This document shows positions 17,569 through 26,230 of a DNA stretch of 64,000 bases, in pieces (position 1 is the first letter of the stretch; every line of letters begins with the position of its first letter). Location: NCBI GenBank assembly GCA_046154965.1, contig JBJXDY010000114.1, positions 166,454 to 230,453 on the forward strand, written 5' to 3'. The DNA is from DATKFM01 sp046154965 (GTDB lineage: Bacteria > Pseudomonadota > Alphaproteobacteria > Dongiales > Dongiaceae). The position numbers were made by a program, and so were the translations under genes. The notes beneath the pieces are model-generated. The model had not been told where the DNA came from and searched no databases. It saw nothing but the letters and a program-made list of their open reading frames with translations.

Positions 17569-18402
17569 ATGTCGAGCATTCTAACGAACGTCGGGGCCAT
17601 GGCGGCCCTGCAGACCCTCAACGCCACCAACAAGGCGTTGAACACCACCCAGGGCCGCATCAGCTCTGGCATGCGCGTTGCCGATGCCAAGGACAACTCG
17701 TCTTCGTGGTCAATCGCGACCACGATGAAGGGTGACGTTTCCGGCTTCAAGGCGATCGCCGACAACCTGGCTCTGTCCGAGTCCACGGTTTCGGTGGCCC
17801 GCCAGGCGTCCGAGAGCGTTTCCGATCTGCTCACGCAGATCAAGTCCAAGGTTGTGCTGGCCAACAGCGACAGCGTGGATACGACCAAGATCCAGGACGA
17901 CATCGATCAGCTCGTCGATCAGATCACGAACGTTGTGGGCGCCGCCCAGTTCAACGGCGTGAACCTGGTTGACGCCAGCACTTCGGTCAACCTCCTGGCC
18001 TCTCTGGACCGTAGCGGCGCGACCGTCTCTGTGTCCAACATCACTTTCAATGAGCAGGACCTGCGCACCGGGGCCGGTGGCGGACTTGCGGCGATCACAG
18101 GAATCGACGTGACCACGGCGGCTGGCGCTGCCACCGCTCTGGGCACGATTGAGACTGCGATCGGCGTGGCCGTCGACGCTGCGGCGTCGTTCGGTGCCGT
18201 TCAGGGCCGCGTGTCGATCCAGCGGGATTTCGTGACGGCTCTGTCCGACGCGATGACCGCGGGCGTCGGCAGCTTGGTCGATGCAAACATGGAGGAAGAG
18301 GCCGCTCGCCTGACGGCCCTGCAGACGCAGCAGCAGCTGGGCATCCAAGGCCTCAGCATTGCCAACGCCGCGCCGCAGAACATCTTGGCGCTGTTCCGGT
18401 AA
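17569..18402 (+). CDS. fliC: flagellin FliC
   Basis: This is the filament subunit. At 277 residues it keeps only the conserved D0/D1 helices: the N-terminal LQTLNATNKALNTTQGRISS and C-terminal ALQTQQQLGIQGLSIANAAP join across a short middle, so the surface-exposed D2/D3 domains are absent, as in other short alphaproteobacterial flagellins. GAGGGAG sits 9 bases before the ATG, an unusually strong site fitting high expression. It is monocistronic, flanked by a 288-base upstream region and a strong terminator. No other flagellin gene is in the window. Export and translation control probably involve FlaF and FlbT, encoded next. Confidence 0.96.
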   Translation: MSSILTNVGAMAALQTLNATNKALNTTQGRISSGMRVADAKDNSSSWSIATTMKGDVSGFKAIADNLALSESTVSVARQASESVSDLLTQIKSKVVLANSDSVDTTKIQDDIDQLVDQITNVVGAAQFNGVNLVDASTSVNLLASLDRSGATVSVSNITFNEQDLRTGAGGGLAAITGIDVTTAAGAATALGTIETAIGVAVDAAASFGAVQGRVSIQRDFVTALSDAMTAGVGSLVDANMEEEAARLTALQTQQQLGIQGLSIANAAPQNILALFR

Positions 18403-18434
18403 GAGCAGCTAACGAGAGTCGAGGCAACCTGAGG

Positions 18435-18464
18435 GGGCTGGGCGGCCCAAAAGCCGCCCAGCCC
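18435..18464 (+). terminator. rho-independent-type terminator of fliC
   Basis: A perfect 12-bp stem GGGCTGGGCGGC with loop CCAAAA and matching GCCGCCCAGCCC is followed by TTCCC. It lies 32 bases after the fliC stop. The U-tract is weak but the stem is strong, and the position fits insulation of abundant flagellin mRNA from flaF. Confidence 0.75.
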
Positions 18465-18591
18465 TTCCCAGGGACAGGCTCCGGAAACCTGCGCAACACA
18501 ACAACAAGGTCGAAAAGACCGATCGCATTCTCCGGCGTACCTCCGCCTCTCGGCATGAACGGCAGAACGACGTCATAGCCAGGAGTAGATC

Positions 18592-19035
18592 ATGAGTGTC
18601 CATAAGTACCAGGCGGCCCATGTCCAAACGGCATCGCCGCTGTCAGTCGAAGTGATGGCTTTCAACCGCGTGACCGCGGCGCTGGAGCAGTGCGCCCGGG
18701 ACGCCGCAACGCGAACCGCCGACGCCACCCAGCGCATCGAGCGGCATGTCCGCCTGTGCGACGCGGTCTATCAGAATTCCCGCCTGTGGATCACGATCCT
18801 CGACGATCTTGTCAGTCCGGACAACCGGCTGCCGCCGGATCTGAAGCAGCGCCTCGCCTCGCTTGGCGCGACATCAATGACCCACGGCCGCAAGGTCCTT
18901 GCCGGCCAGGCAACGGTCCAGCTCCTCGTCGATATCAATCGCGCGATCATCGTCGGCCTGTCGCAGGCCCGCGAAGGAAAGCGTCCCGCAGCCGCCAATC
19001 AGCAGGAGGCCGCCTATGTTAGCAGTCAAGCTTAA
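18592..19035 (+). CDS. flaF: flagellar biosynthesis regulator FlaF
   Basis: FlaF is a small helical protein that in Caulobacter and relatives works with FlbT to couple flagellin synthesis and export to hook completion, with FlaF acting as a flagellin-export factor. The 147-residue sequence shows the family pattern (EVMAFNRVTAALEQCAR then YQNSRLWITILDDLVSPDN and LVDINRAIIVGL). It overlaps flbT by 20 bases, the usual flaF-flbT arrangement, directly after flagellin. Confidence 0.92.
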   Translation: MSVHKYQAAHVQTASPLSVEVMAFNRVTAALEQCARDAATRTADATQRIERHVRLCDAVYQNSRLWITILDDLVSPDNRLPPDLKQRLASLGATSMTHGRKVLAGQATVQLLVDINRAIIVGLSQAREGKRPAAANQQEAAYVSSQA

Positions 19036-19447
19036 GCCGGGCGAACGCCTGGTCGTGAACGGCGCCGTGCTCTGCAACGGCAAGTCGCGCAATACGCTGT
19101 ATTTCGCCAATACCGCATCGATCCTGCGCGAAAAGGATGTGATGCAGATCGAGGAGGCGACGTCGCCGGTGGCGCGCGCCTACTACCTCATCCAGCTGAT
19201 GATGCTGAACTCCGACGATCTCGACATCTATCAGCCGACCTACGAAAAGCTGATGACCGAGCTGGTGCGCGCCTTCAGCAATCCTACCATGAAGCAGAAG
19301 CTCGCCGAGTCCGCGCAGTGGGTCTTGAGCGGTGACTTTTACAAGGCATTGGTCGCGTTGCGTCCGGTACGCGACTACGAAGCAGCGCTGTTGAGCCGGA
19401 CATCAATGCAATCGGCAGCGCCAATAAAGGAGGAGAGGTTGGAATGA
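19016..19447 (+). CDS. flbT: flagellin translation regulator FlbT
   Basis: FlbT binds flagellin mRNA and restrains its translation until the hook is finished, as known in Caulobacter. The 143-residue protein starts at ATG 19016 (VKLKPGERLVVNGAVLCNG, the family signature) and continues with ILREKDVMQIEEATSPVARA and YYLIQLMML. The longer frame starting at 18899 would read through flaF antiparallel codon use and is not needed; AGGAGG stands a few bases upstream of 19016, inside flaF. Confidence 0.94.
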   Translation: MLAVKLKPGERLVVNGAVLCNGKSRNTLYFANTASILREKDVMQIEEATSPVARAYYLIQLMMLNSDDLDIYQPTYEKLMTELVRAFSNPTMKQKLAESAQWVLSGDFYKALVALRPVRDYEAALLSRTSMQSAAPIKEERLE

Positions 19448-19758
19448 GTCACATCGTAGACGGCATCGGGCTTTCGCCCGGGCACCGGAGCGTCGAGTCG
19501 GGACAGCATCCACCGAAGACACGAGGGAATGCGCCGCCGCCGGAAGCGAAAGCCGAGGAACCTCCGGAGATGCACCCCAGGCCACCGGCGCCTGTATCAG
19601 GGCTCAATCAGTCGGCGTCGAGCTATCAGATCCACCTGGATTCCGGCACCATGCGCACGATCACCGAGGTCATCGACAAGGCCACGGGTGACGTGCTCTT
19701 TTCGATTCCGGTCGGCTACCGCCGGGATCAGTCTTCGGCAGGCGGCAGGCGGTCATGA
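19444..19758 (+). CDS. FlaG-like protein
   Basis: This is a 104-residue protein with a disordered Pro-rich N-terminal half (1-55) and a small beta-rich end of the FlaG kind (TEVIDKATGDVLFSIPVGYR, compare the VIDKDTGEVIRQIP pattern of FlaG). FlaG proteins influence filament length in other bacteria; the function here is inferred from similarity and from its position. Its ATG overlaps the flbT stop, and its stop overlaps the next gene, so flaF-flbT-flaG-DUF1217 is one translational unit. Confidence 0.7.
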   Translation: MSHIVDGIGLSPGHRSVESGQHPPKTRGNAPPPEAKAEEPPEMHPRPPAPVSGLNQSASSYQIHLDSGTMRTITEVIDKATGDVLFSIPVGYRRDQSSAGGRRS

Positions 19759-20570
19759 TTGGCAGCGTTGCAGGGGCCGCTTCCAGTTCGGCCGTCCAGG
19801 GCTATCGGCTGATCGAGAAGACGCTCGACCGGCAGATGGAGAGCTTCGAGAAGAGCCCGACGGTCAAGCGGGAGATAGACTATGTCCGCGACAGGTTGAA
19901 AACCATCGACAGCGCCGAAGAACTGGTCGGCGATTATCGGGTTATGCGGTTCGTCATGTCAGCCTTCGGGCTGGATTCCCAGGTCAATGCCAAGGCCCTG
20001 ATCAAGCGCGTGCTGGCCGAGGGCTGGCGCGAAAGCGGGGCCATGGCCAACAAACTGGTGGATCCCCGCTACCGCGAGATGGCAAGGGCTTTCGATTTCA
20101 AGGAAAGCGGCTCAACAATCGTCAAATCGAAGGCACTGGCCGACTCGCTGGTCGACCGTTTCGTCACCAACGAGTTCGAGAAAAGCGCCGGCGAGGGAAA
20201 TCCGGCGGTGCGCTACGCGCTTTACTTCAAGCGCAAGGCCGCGAGCATCACCAGCTGGTATCAGGTTCTGGGCGACAGACCACTATTCGAAGTCGTGCGG
20301 ACGGTGCTGGGCGTGCAGACCCTGGGTCCCGCGACGGACCTCGACAGGCAGGTGAAGTTTCTAGAAACCCGCATCGGCCTCGACAATCTGAAGAAGCCCG
20401 ACTTTGCCAAGCGCTTCGTCGATCGATATCTCAGCGCCTACGATCAGCGCAACAGCACGGCGACCCTGTCCGGCGCCGCACAGATCCTGGCGATCGGGAC
20501 CAACAGCCTGAATGCCGGAGGCACGGGCTTTGCCGCACAGACGACGTTCGCGCTGCTGGGTATCAGGTAG
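19755..20570 (+). CDS. DUF1217 flagellar-locus protein
   Basis: A helical 271-residue protein of the DUF1217 family, which occurs in flagellar clusters of alphaproteobacteria and whose biochemical role is not settled. Diagnostic stretches are DYRVMRFVMSAFGLDSQVNA, KALIKRVLAEGW and FEVVRTVLGVQTL, followed by DLDRQVKFLETRIGLDNL. No signal peptide or membrane segment is seen, so it is cytoplasmic or exported through the flagellar channel. It ends the flaF operon. Confidence 0.85.
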   Translation: MIGSVAGAASSSAVQGYRLIEKTLDRQMESFEKSPTVKREIDYVRDRLKTIDSAEELVGDYRVMRFVMSAFGLDSQVNAKALIKRVLAEGWRESGAMANKLVDPRYREMARAFDFKESGSTIVKSKALADSLVDRFVTNEFEKSAGEGNPAVRYALYFKRKAASITSWYQVLGDRPLFEVVRTVLGVQTLGPATDLDRQVKFLETRIGLDNLKKPDFAKRFVDRYLSAYDQRNSTATLSGAAQILAIGTNSLNAGGTGFAAQTTFALLGIR

Positions 20571-20609
20571 TCTCGAACGCGGCTTGGGCGCGCCCCGGCG
20601 CGCCGGCGG

Positions 20610-21350
20610 CTACTGTGTGGCGGGTTGCGCAACCGGCTCGGCCGCCGCTTCCGGGGCAGCGGCGATCTCTTCCATCGGATCGGGCTGCATGGCCATGGCG
20701 ACGGTGATCGCCTGGGCCTTCAGGGGATCCATCTGCGCGAGGATCGGCGCCAGGCGCCGCTCGCCCATGCGGGTGACAACTTCCAGCAGAACCTCGCCAT
20801 CCATCTTCTCCAGGATTCGCGCCGCCTCGTCGGGTTTCATCGATTCATAGATCTTCACCAAGCGGCGGTACTTCATGCCGCCGGCATCCTGGCTACCGCC
20901 GGTGAGTTTCTCGATATCCGATTTCAGCCTCTGCTGTTCGCCGACCTTGGTGGTAATCTGCTGCTGGACGGCTTCCAGCATCGCCGCCCGGTCGGCGAGA
21001 TCCTTCTCCCGCTGATCGAGTTCCGCGCGGCGCTTCGCAAGCTGCTGCAACAGTTCGTAGTCGGCCTTGGTCATGGTCTGGGGATCGAACGGCTCGTCGG
21101 CGACGGCGGGCGCCGGTTCAGTGGCCGCCTGCTCGACAGGTGCGGCTGGCTCTGCGGCCGGAGTTTCCTCTCTCGCGGTCTCGGCTGATGCCGCCGTGCC
21201 AAGCGTGGCGCCTTCGGGCTCGGCTTCTTCCGCGTTCGCCATCTGCTCGGCGGTCTGCCACACCAGACCGACGCGGATCGGCAGGATGGCGATCAGCAGC
21301 AGGACGATGGCGGGCAGAACCCGCGCCGCGCTCCGGCTCTTGGCACCCAT
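20610..21350 (-). CDS. MotE-like protein (MgtE N-terminal-type domain)
   Basis: One N-terminal membrane segment (about 12-30, VLPAIVLLLIAILPIRVGLV) is followed by an Ala/Glu-rich linker, a coiled coil (about 100-155, LAKRRAELDQREKDLADRAA) and a helical domain with RLVKIYESMKPDEAARILEK, the MgtE-N-like signature seen in MotE. In Sinorhizobium MotE is a periplasmic chaperone for the motility protein MotC; no motC-like gene is in this window, so the partner is unknown. It is the last gene of fliL-fliM-DUF6468-motE, minus strand. Confidence 0.82.
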   Translation of the reverse strand: MGAKSRSAARVLPAIVLLLIAILPIRVGLVWQTAEQMANAEEAEPEGATLGTAASAETAREETPAAEPAAPVEQAATEPAPAVADEPFDPQTMTKADYELLQQLAKRRAELDQREKDLADRAAMLEAVQQQITTKVGEQQRLKSDIEKLTGGSQDAGGMKYRRLVKIYESMKPDEAARILEKMDGEVLLEVVTRMGERRLAPILAQMDPLKAQAITVAMAMQPDPMEEIAAAPEAAAEPVAQPATQ

Positions 21351-21353
21351 GGT

Positions 21354-21905
21354 TTATCCCTTCCGTAGATTGCGCATGACGGACATCAGCTCGTCCGCGG
21401 CCGCACGATGGCGGCCGGGTTCCTGTTGAGCCGGGCGCGGCGCCGAGGCGCGGACCATCAGCGGCTGGCCATCGGCCGGCCGTACCTGGGCCATCTCCAG
21501 GCGCTCGGCTAGTGTATCAGCGCGGAGCATTGCCTTCGGCTTTCTTGCGGCCGGCTTTGGCGCGGCTTCCTGGGGTACCGGCTTGGCTTGCTGCTGCGCC
21601 ACGGGACGCGCCGCTTCGACCGGTCGCGCCGTGCCCTGCTGCGGCTGCGGCACGAAACGTGCAGGGGCCGGCGCCTGCACCGGCGCTTCGGCCGCTTCCG
21701 GCGCATCGGTCGATTCCCGCAGCGCGCTAACCGTCACCGAAGCCGTCAGCAGAGCGCCATCCAGGCGGCCGAGGATCGCCGCGAGTTCCGACTGATTGGA
21801 CTGCAACTGCCGCAGCTTCCTGTTCAGGATCACCGCATAGACGATGGTGATCACCAAGAGAACGGAAATGGCGCCGTTGAGCGCGATATTGAAGAAATCT
21901 CCCAT
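21354..21905 (-). CDS. DUF6468 flagellar-locus membrane protein
   Basis: A 183-residue protein with one N-terminal membrane segment (residues 8-27, ALNGAISVLLVITIVYAVIL), a short coiled region (LNRKLRQLQSNQSELAAILG), and a long Pro/Ala/Gln-rich tail. The N-terminal pattern and place between fliM and the motE-like gene match the DUF6468 family of alphaproteobacterial flagellar clusters, whose role is not established. Spacing of 3 bases to the next gene and 9 to fliM indicates one operon. Confidence 0.8.
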   Translation of the reverse strand: MGDFFNIALNGAISVLLVITIVYAVILNRKLRQLQSNQSELAAILGRLDGALLTASVTVSALRESTDAPEAAEAPVQAPAPARFVPQPQQGTARPVEAARPVAQQQAKPVPQEAAPKPAARKPKAMLRADTLAERLEMAQVRPADGQPLMVRASAPRPAQQEPGRHRAAADELMSVMRNLRKG

Positions 21906-21914
21906 GCTACTCTC

Positions 21915-22829
21915 CTACTCCAGCCGGCCGTCTATGCGCACGACAACGCGATCGTCATGGCGGCCCATCGATCCGAAAAACACGGCGGATTGCCCTGCAT
22001 GCAGCCGGATCGGCTCATTGGCGGTGATATCCAGCGGCAGCACCGAACCTACCTCCCAATTGATGACGTCGCTCAGCGACACCATCGGCTCATCCAAGAT
22101 GGCTGTGACGCGAAGGTGGGAAACCAGCAGTTCCTGGGTCAGGTGCTGCTCCCACAACTGATCCCGGCCGAACTTGTCGCCGGCATATTGCTGCCGCAGC
22201 ACATCCTTGTACGGCTCGAGCGACGCGTGGGGTATCAGCAGATCGATACTGCCTTTGCGGTCGCCGATGGTGATGGCGATCGTGGTGACAAGCAGGCCGT
22301 CCCGCTCCCTCACCGCCGTGAGAAAGCGCGGATTGGTTTCGGTCCGGTCCATCTTCAGATTGAATTCGGCGATCGGCTGAAAGGACGCGCCGATCTCGTT
22401 CATGATCATGCGGACCATGCGCTCGGTCAGGATGCGCTCGGTCGCCGTGAAGGACCTGCCGGAAACCTCGACGGCGGCCTGGCGGCTCTTGAGCAGCAGG
22501 TCGATCGTGAGTTGCACCAGATCGCCCTGTGTCACCAGGAGCACCGGCGCGCCGGTGACTTCGAAGCGCGCAATGTAGAACGTGTAGGGCGGCTTGTTCT
22601 CGCGCAGATAAGTGCTGAACCGCATATCGCGCATCGCCTTGGTCGCGACGCTGACCTTGTCCTCGGCATACTTGCGCAATGTCGTCTGTAACGCCCGCGC
22701 CACGCGCTCGAGCCCGATCTCCATCATCGGCAACCGTTCGCCGGCCAGCGGCGCTTCGGCCGCCGGCGCTGCTTCCGCCGTGGCGGCGTCCAATGGTTCC
22801 ATGGCTTTTTCCGCTGTTTTATCGCTCAT
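21915..22829 (-). CDS. fliM: flagellar motor switch protein FliM, divergent
   Basis: FliM forms the C-ring, binding FliG above and CheY-P at its N-terminus. The middle domain (about 33-215) and the C-terminal SpoA domain (LVSHLRVTAILDEPMVSLSD) are recognisable. Two expected features are missing: the N-terminal EIDALL-type CheY-binding peptide (here MSDKTAEKAMEPLDAATAEA) and the GGxG motif of the FliG-binding surface (here residues 111-120 LLLKSRQAAV). The start cannot be moved upstream because it overlaps the fliL stop (ATGA). At 304 residues it is somewhat short. It may be a specialised paralog, with a standard FliM elsewhere. Confidence 0.88.
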   Translation of the reverse strand: MSDKTAEKAMEPLDAATAEAAPAAEAPLAGERLPMMEIGLERVARALQTTLRKYAEDKVSVATKAMRDMRFSTYLRENKPPYTFYIARFEVTGAPVLLVTQGDLVQLTIDLLLKSRQAAVEVSGRSFTATERILTERMVRMIMNEIGASFQPIAEFNLKMDRTETNPRFLTAVRERDGLLVTTIAITIGDRKGSIDLLIPHASLEPYKDVLRQQYAGDKFGRDQLWEQHLTQELLVSHLRVTAILDEPMVSLSDVINWEVGSVLPLDITANEPIRLHAGQSAVFFGSMGRHDDRVVVRIDGRLE

Positions 22830-23320
22830 TGGAGGATAATTGTCTTGAACAGCACGGCGCGCGTTGAGTGCGGCACGAGATCGTTGACCCTCTTGAGCAG
22901 CTCTTCGCGCACATGATGCAGACCGGCGGTGTCCTTGATGTCGCCGGGGGTCAGCCCCATGAGATAGACCTGGAGCGTATCGACCAGGCGCGGCTCGATC
23001 GTCTTGACCTTCTCCTGAAAGTCCGGGGAGGCCAGATCGAGAGTGGCGGCAAGTTTCAGGTACGGCCCCAGGCCGCCCTCCAGCCGCACCACCATCTCCG
23101 GCAATTCATGAAAGACGGGCGCTTCGACGTCCTCGGGCACGCCATGTTCGCCCTCTGCCAGGACTTCGCTGTCGGCAGCACCGCCAAAAAATCCGAGGAA
23201 GTAAGCGCCGCCCGCGCCGCCACCGCCCAGCAGAAGCAACCCCGCCGCAACAAGGATTAACAGCTTCTTCCGGCTTTTCTTGGGAGCGGCTTCCGCTTCC
23301 GGCGTTTCGGCTTCACTCAT
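22826..23320 (-). CDS. fliL: flagellar basal-body protein FliL
   Basis: FliL is an inner-membrane protein surrounding the stator that supports torque. One membrane segment (about 18-45, LLILVAAGLLLLGGGGAGG) is followed by a periplasmic stomatin-like domain ending with RVNDLVPHSTRAVLFKTIIL, near the family norm. At 164 residues it is typical. It is the first gene of fliL-fliM-DUF6468-motE, divergent from fliF. A second FliL-like gene lies at 34087. Confidence 0.92.
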   Translation of the reverse strand: MSEAETPEAEAAPKKSRKKLLILVAAGLLLLGGGGAGGAYFLGFFGGAADSEVLAEGEHGVPEDVEAPVFHELPEMVVRLEGGLGPYLKLAATLDLASPDFQEKVKTIEPRLVDTLQVYLMGLTPGDIKDTAGLHHVREELLKRVNDLVPHSTRAVLFKTIILQ

Positions 23321-23498
23321 TCGCTATCTCCCATGCGTCCAGCGCAGTCCGGGGCCGGCCCATAAGGGCCTTCAGAGCCTCGCAAAACAACCGAAACCGC
23401 TACTTTACCCGCCAAACCTAGATTGCTCCTGGCGGCGACGTGAACGGATACACAGGCCGCATTAAACGTGGGTTTCCGAGGAGTCTCTGGGCGCAACC

Positions 23499-25109
23499 GT
23501 GGGCAATCTGCTGAACAATCTGCGAGGATTTTCGACGGCGCGTCTGCTTGCGCTGGGCGGCGTCGCTGTCGCCATGATGCTGACCTTCGGCTTCGTCACG
23601 AACCAGCTCATCACGCCGCCCTATGCGCCGCTGTTCACCGGTATTGAACCGGAAGCAGCCGGCGCCATCATCGCCCGCTTGGATCAGATGGGCATCCCCT
23701 ATACCGTCCAGGGCGACAGCGTGATCCTGGTGCCGTCGGATCAAGTGGCGCGCACGCGCATGACACTGGCCGGCGAAGGCCTGCCGAGCGGCGGCCCGGT
23801 CGGCTATGAACTTCTCGAACAGGACCAGGGCTTAGGCCTGACGCGCTTCCAGGAAGACATGCGCTATGTCCGCGCCCTCGAGGGCGAGCTGGCGCGGTCG
23901 GTGAGCACGCTGAACGGCGTGGGCAATGCCCGTGTGCATCTCGTGCTGCCCAAGCGCGAACCCTTCTCCCGCGATACGCCGACACCCACAGCCTCGGTGC
24001 TAATCGTCATGCGCGGTGCGGCCTCGCTGGATCGCGAGCAGGTAATGGCCGTGCAGTATCTGGTGTCCCAGGCCGTGCCGCGGATGAAGCCGCAATCGGT
24101 CTCGGTAATCGATCAGCAGGGTAATCTGCTCGCCGGCGCCGCCGATAACGAGCCGGACGCCGTGGCCAGCAAGGCCAGCGATGCACGGGCGGATTTCGAG
24201 GCCCGGATGGAACGCTCGATCGAAGACCTGCTGGAGCCGCACCTGGGCGCCGGCAAGGTTCGCGTCAGCGTGACCGCGGATTTGGATTTCGACCGCATAG
24301 TCGAGCGCCAGGAGATTTTCGATCCCGAAGGCCAGGTCGTGCGCTCGACGCAGACCTCGAGCGAAAGCTCTGCCTCCGCCGGCGATGGCGCGGGGGCCAC
24401 GGTGGGCGTCTCCAACAATGTGCCGCAAGACGGCAGCCCGACGCCGACCAACGCCGCCAGCAACAGCGACAGTTCGCAGCAAAAGAACGAGACCATCAAT
24501 TACGAGATATCCTCCAAGACCCTGGAGACCATTCGCGAAAGCGGCGCGGTGAAGAAGGTATCGGTCGCCGTAATGGTCGACGGGCTGATGACGCCCGACG
24601 CCAACGGCACGCCGGTCTATGAGCCGCGCAAACCCGAGGAACTGGCGGAAATCGGACGCGCCATCAAGGCCGCCATCGGATTCGATGAAGGACGCGGCGA
24701 CAAGGTGGAAGTGGTGAACCTGCCCTTTGCCGGCGCCGCGATCGTCGAAGGGGAAATCGCCGAGGACGGCATCATGGCTTTCCTGGGCCGCAATGCCATG
24801 ACCCTCGTGCAGTGGGTCATCCTCTCGGTCATCGCGCTGATCATGATGCTGTTCGTGGTGCGGCCGCTGATTACGAACTTGTTCAAAGCGCCAGAACCTG
24901 GCGGCTCGAACATGCAGCCGGCGCTGCCGCCGGGCGGCGGAATGGCCGACAGCGGCCAGGGTGCCCTCGCCATGGCCGGCGGCGGCGCGCTCCCCATGGG
25001 CGACAGCAGCGTCGCCGCGCCGTACCGTCAGATCACAGAGATCGTCGGCAACCAGCCGGATGATGCGGCCGGCGTCATCAGAAACTGGATTTCCGAGGGC
25101 AACTCATGA
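23499..25109 (+). CDS. fliF: flagellar MS-ring protein FliF
   Basis: FliF builds the MS ring that houses the export gate. Membrane segments lie near residues 15-35 (LLALGGVAVAMMLTFGFV) and 425-455 (VQWVILSVIALIMMLFVVRP). The periplasmic ring-building part has GVGNARVHLVLPKREPFSRD and the C-terminal end NQPDDAAGVIRNWISEGNS, the type of helix that binds FliG. The GTG start at 23499 is the only start in the right place; a good Shine-Dalgarno is not adjacent (GAGGAG is 18 bases upstream). Its stop overlaps fliH directly; fliG, normally next, is absent. Confidence 0.95.
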   Translation: MGNLLNNLRGFSTARLLALGGVAVAMMLTFGFVTNQLITPPYAPLFTGIEPEAAGAIIARLDQMGIPYTVQGDSVILVPSDQVARTRMTLAGEGLPSGGPVGYELLEQDQGLGLTRFQEDMRYVRALEGELARSVSTLNGVGNARVHLVLPKREPFSRDTPTPTASVLIVMRGAASLDREQVMAVQYLVSQAVPRMKPQSVSVIDQQGNLLAGAADNEPDAVASKASDARADFEARMERSIEDLLEPHLGAGKVRVSVTADLDFDRIVERQEIFDPEGQVVRSTQTSSESSASAGDGAGATVGVSNNVPQDGSPTPTNAASNSDSSQQKNETINYEISSKTLETIRESGAVKKVSVAVMVDGLMTPDANGTPVYEPRKPEELAEIGRAIKAAIGFDEGRGDKVEVVNLPFAGAAIVEGEIAEDGIMAFLGRNAMTLVQWVILSVIALIMMLFVVRPLITNLFKAPEPGGSNMQPALPPGGGMADSGQGALAMAGGGALPMGDSSVAAPYRQITEIVGNQPDDAAGVIRNWISEGNS

Positions 25110-25858
25110 GTCAGGTTCGGGGCAGTTCATCGCGCGGCCCCTTCGTTTTCGACCGCGTCTTCGCCGAAAGGCCGTTGAATAGCGGCTTGCTGGCTTCCGC
25201 ATCGCCGGAAGAAGGCCAATCGGCGGGAGCCGACACCGCGGCGATGCTCGAAAAGGCTCGCCGCGAAGGCTTCGAGCAGGGCTTGATCCATGGCCGTGAC
25301 GCCGCCTTCAAGGAGGCAATCGCGGCCGCTCAGCAATCCGTCGAGACCAAGGCTGCGGAGACCTTAGGCGCCATCGAATCGCAGATCGGCGAAATGCTGA
25401 ACATGCAGAGTCAGGTTTTCACGTCGCTCGTCGGCGACGGTGAGCGCCTGCTGCAGACGATCGTGCAACGAACAATGCCCGAACTGGCGCGCCGCGGCGA
25501 AATCGATGAGATCGTCGGCGTCATCCGACTGGGCATGACAATTGCCTGCAACGATCCCGTGCTGGAGGTGCGCGTTGCGCCCAGTCTCGTCGATCGGGTC
25601 AAGCTCTTGAGCGAGCGCGCCGCGAAAGGCGCGAATTTCAGCGGGCGCATCGACATTGATGGCGACCCCGATCTGGCGCCCGGCGCCACCCGTGTGCGCT
25701 GGACGCACGGTTCCGCAGCCCGCGATCCCCAGGCCACCTTGGCGACAATCCAGGGCATCCTCAATTCCCACTTCGGACTCGAAGCGGCGCATGCCGATGC
25801 GGCGGCGCCCGCGGCGAGCGCCGGCGATAAGAAAGATCAGCAAGGAGAAATCACGTGA
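25106..25858 (+). CDS. fliH: flagellar export ATPase regulator FliH
   Basis: FliH links the ATPase FliI to the C-ring. The 250-residue protein has a variable N-terminus, a Glu/Ala-rich helical stretch (EKARREGFEQGLIHGRDAAF, with the GxxxG-like spacing of FliH) and a C-terminal V-ATPase-stator-like domain ending ATLATIQGILNSHFGLE. ATGA overlaps with fliF and GTGA with fliN show tight coupling. FliI is encoded elsewhere (31794). Confidence 0.88.
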   Translation: MSQVRGSSSRGPFVFDRVFAERPLNSGLLASASPEEGQSAGADTAAMLEKARREGFEQGLIHGRDAAFKEAIAAAQQSVETKAAETLGAIESQIGEMLNMQSQVFTSLVGDGERLLQTIVQRTMPELARRGEIDEIVGVIRLGMTIACNDPVLEVRVAPSLVDRVKLLSERAAKGANFSGRIDIDGDPDLAPGATRVRWTHGSAARDPQATLATIQGILNSHFGLEAAHADAAAPAASAGDKKDQQGEIT

Positions 25859-26202
25859 GCAACGTTGAAGTGGTCGGCGCGCAGGTGGACCTGCCCAATG
25901 TGAATGAGGCGGTGGCCGGCGGCAGCAGCCTGGAGCCGATGAAATCCGTCGACCGCAGCATCGGCAGCGATCTGTCGGTGGTGCAGGACATCGCTGTCCG
26001 CGTCTCCGTCGTGCTCGGCACCACCGACCTGCCGGTGCGGCAGCTGCTGAAGCTCGGGCGTGGCGCGGTCGTCGAGTTGAATCGGCGCGTCGGCGATCCC
26101 GTGGATGTCTACATCAACGACCGGCTGGTGGCGCGCGGCGAGATGATCCGCCTGGGCGACAAGCTGGGCGTGACCATGACCGAAATCTGCAAGTCGGACT
26201 GA
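25855..26202 (+). CDS. fliN: flagellar motor switch protein FliN
   Basis: FliN is the lower C-ring subunit (SpoA domain) and a docking site for FliH. The 115-residue protein has a short variable N-terminus and the complete SpoA core: VVQDIAVRVSVVLGTTDLPV, LLKLGRGAVVELNRRVGDPV, YINDRLVARGEMI. The GTG start overlaps the fliH stop. The next gene, fliP, follows after 28 bases. Confidence 0.95.
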   Translation: MSNVEVVGAQVDLPNVNEAVAGGSSLEPMKSVDRSIGSDLSVVQDIAVRVSVVLGTTDLPVRQLLKLGRGAVVELNRRVGDPVDVYINDRLVARGEMIRLGDKLGVTMTEICKSD

Positions 26203-26230
26203 ACGGCGCCCTCCCCCGTTTCGCCGCAGA

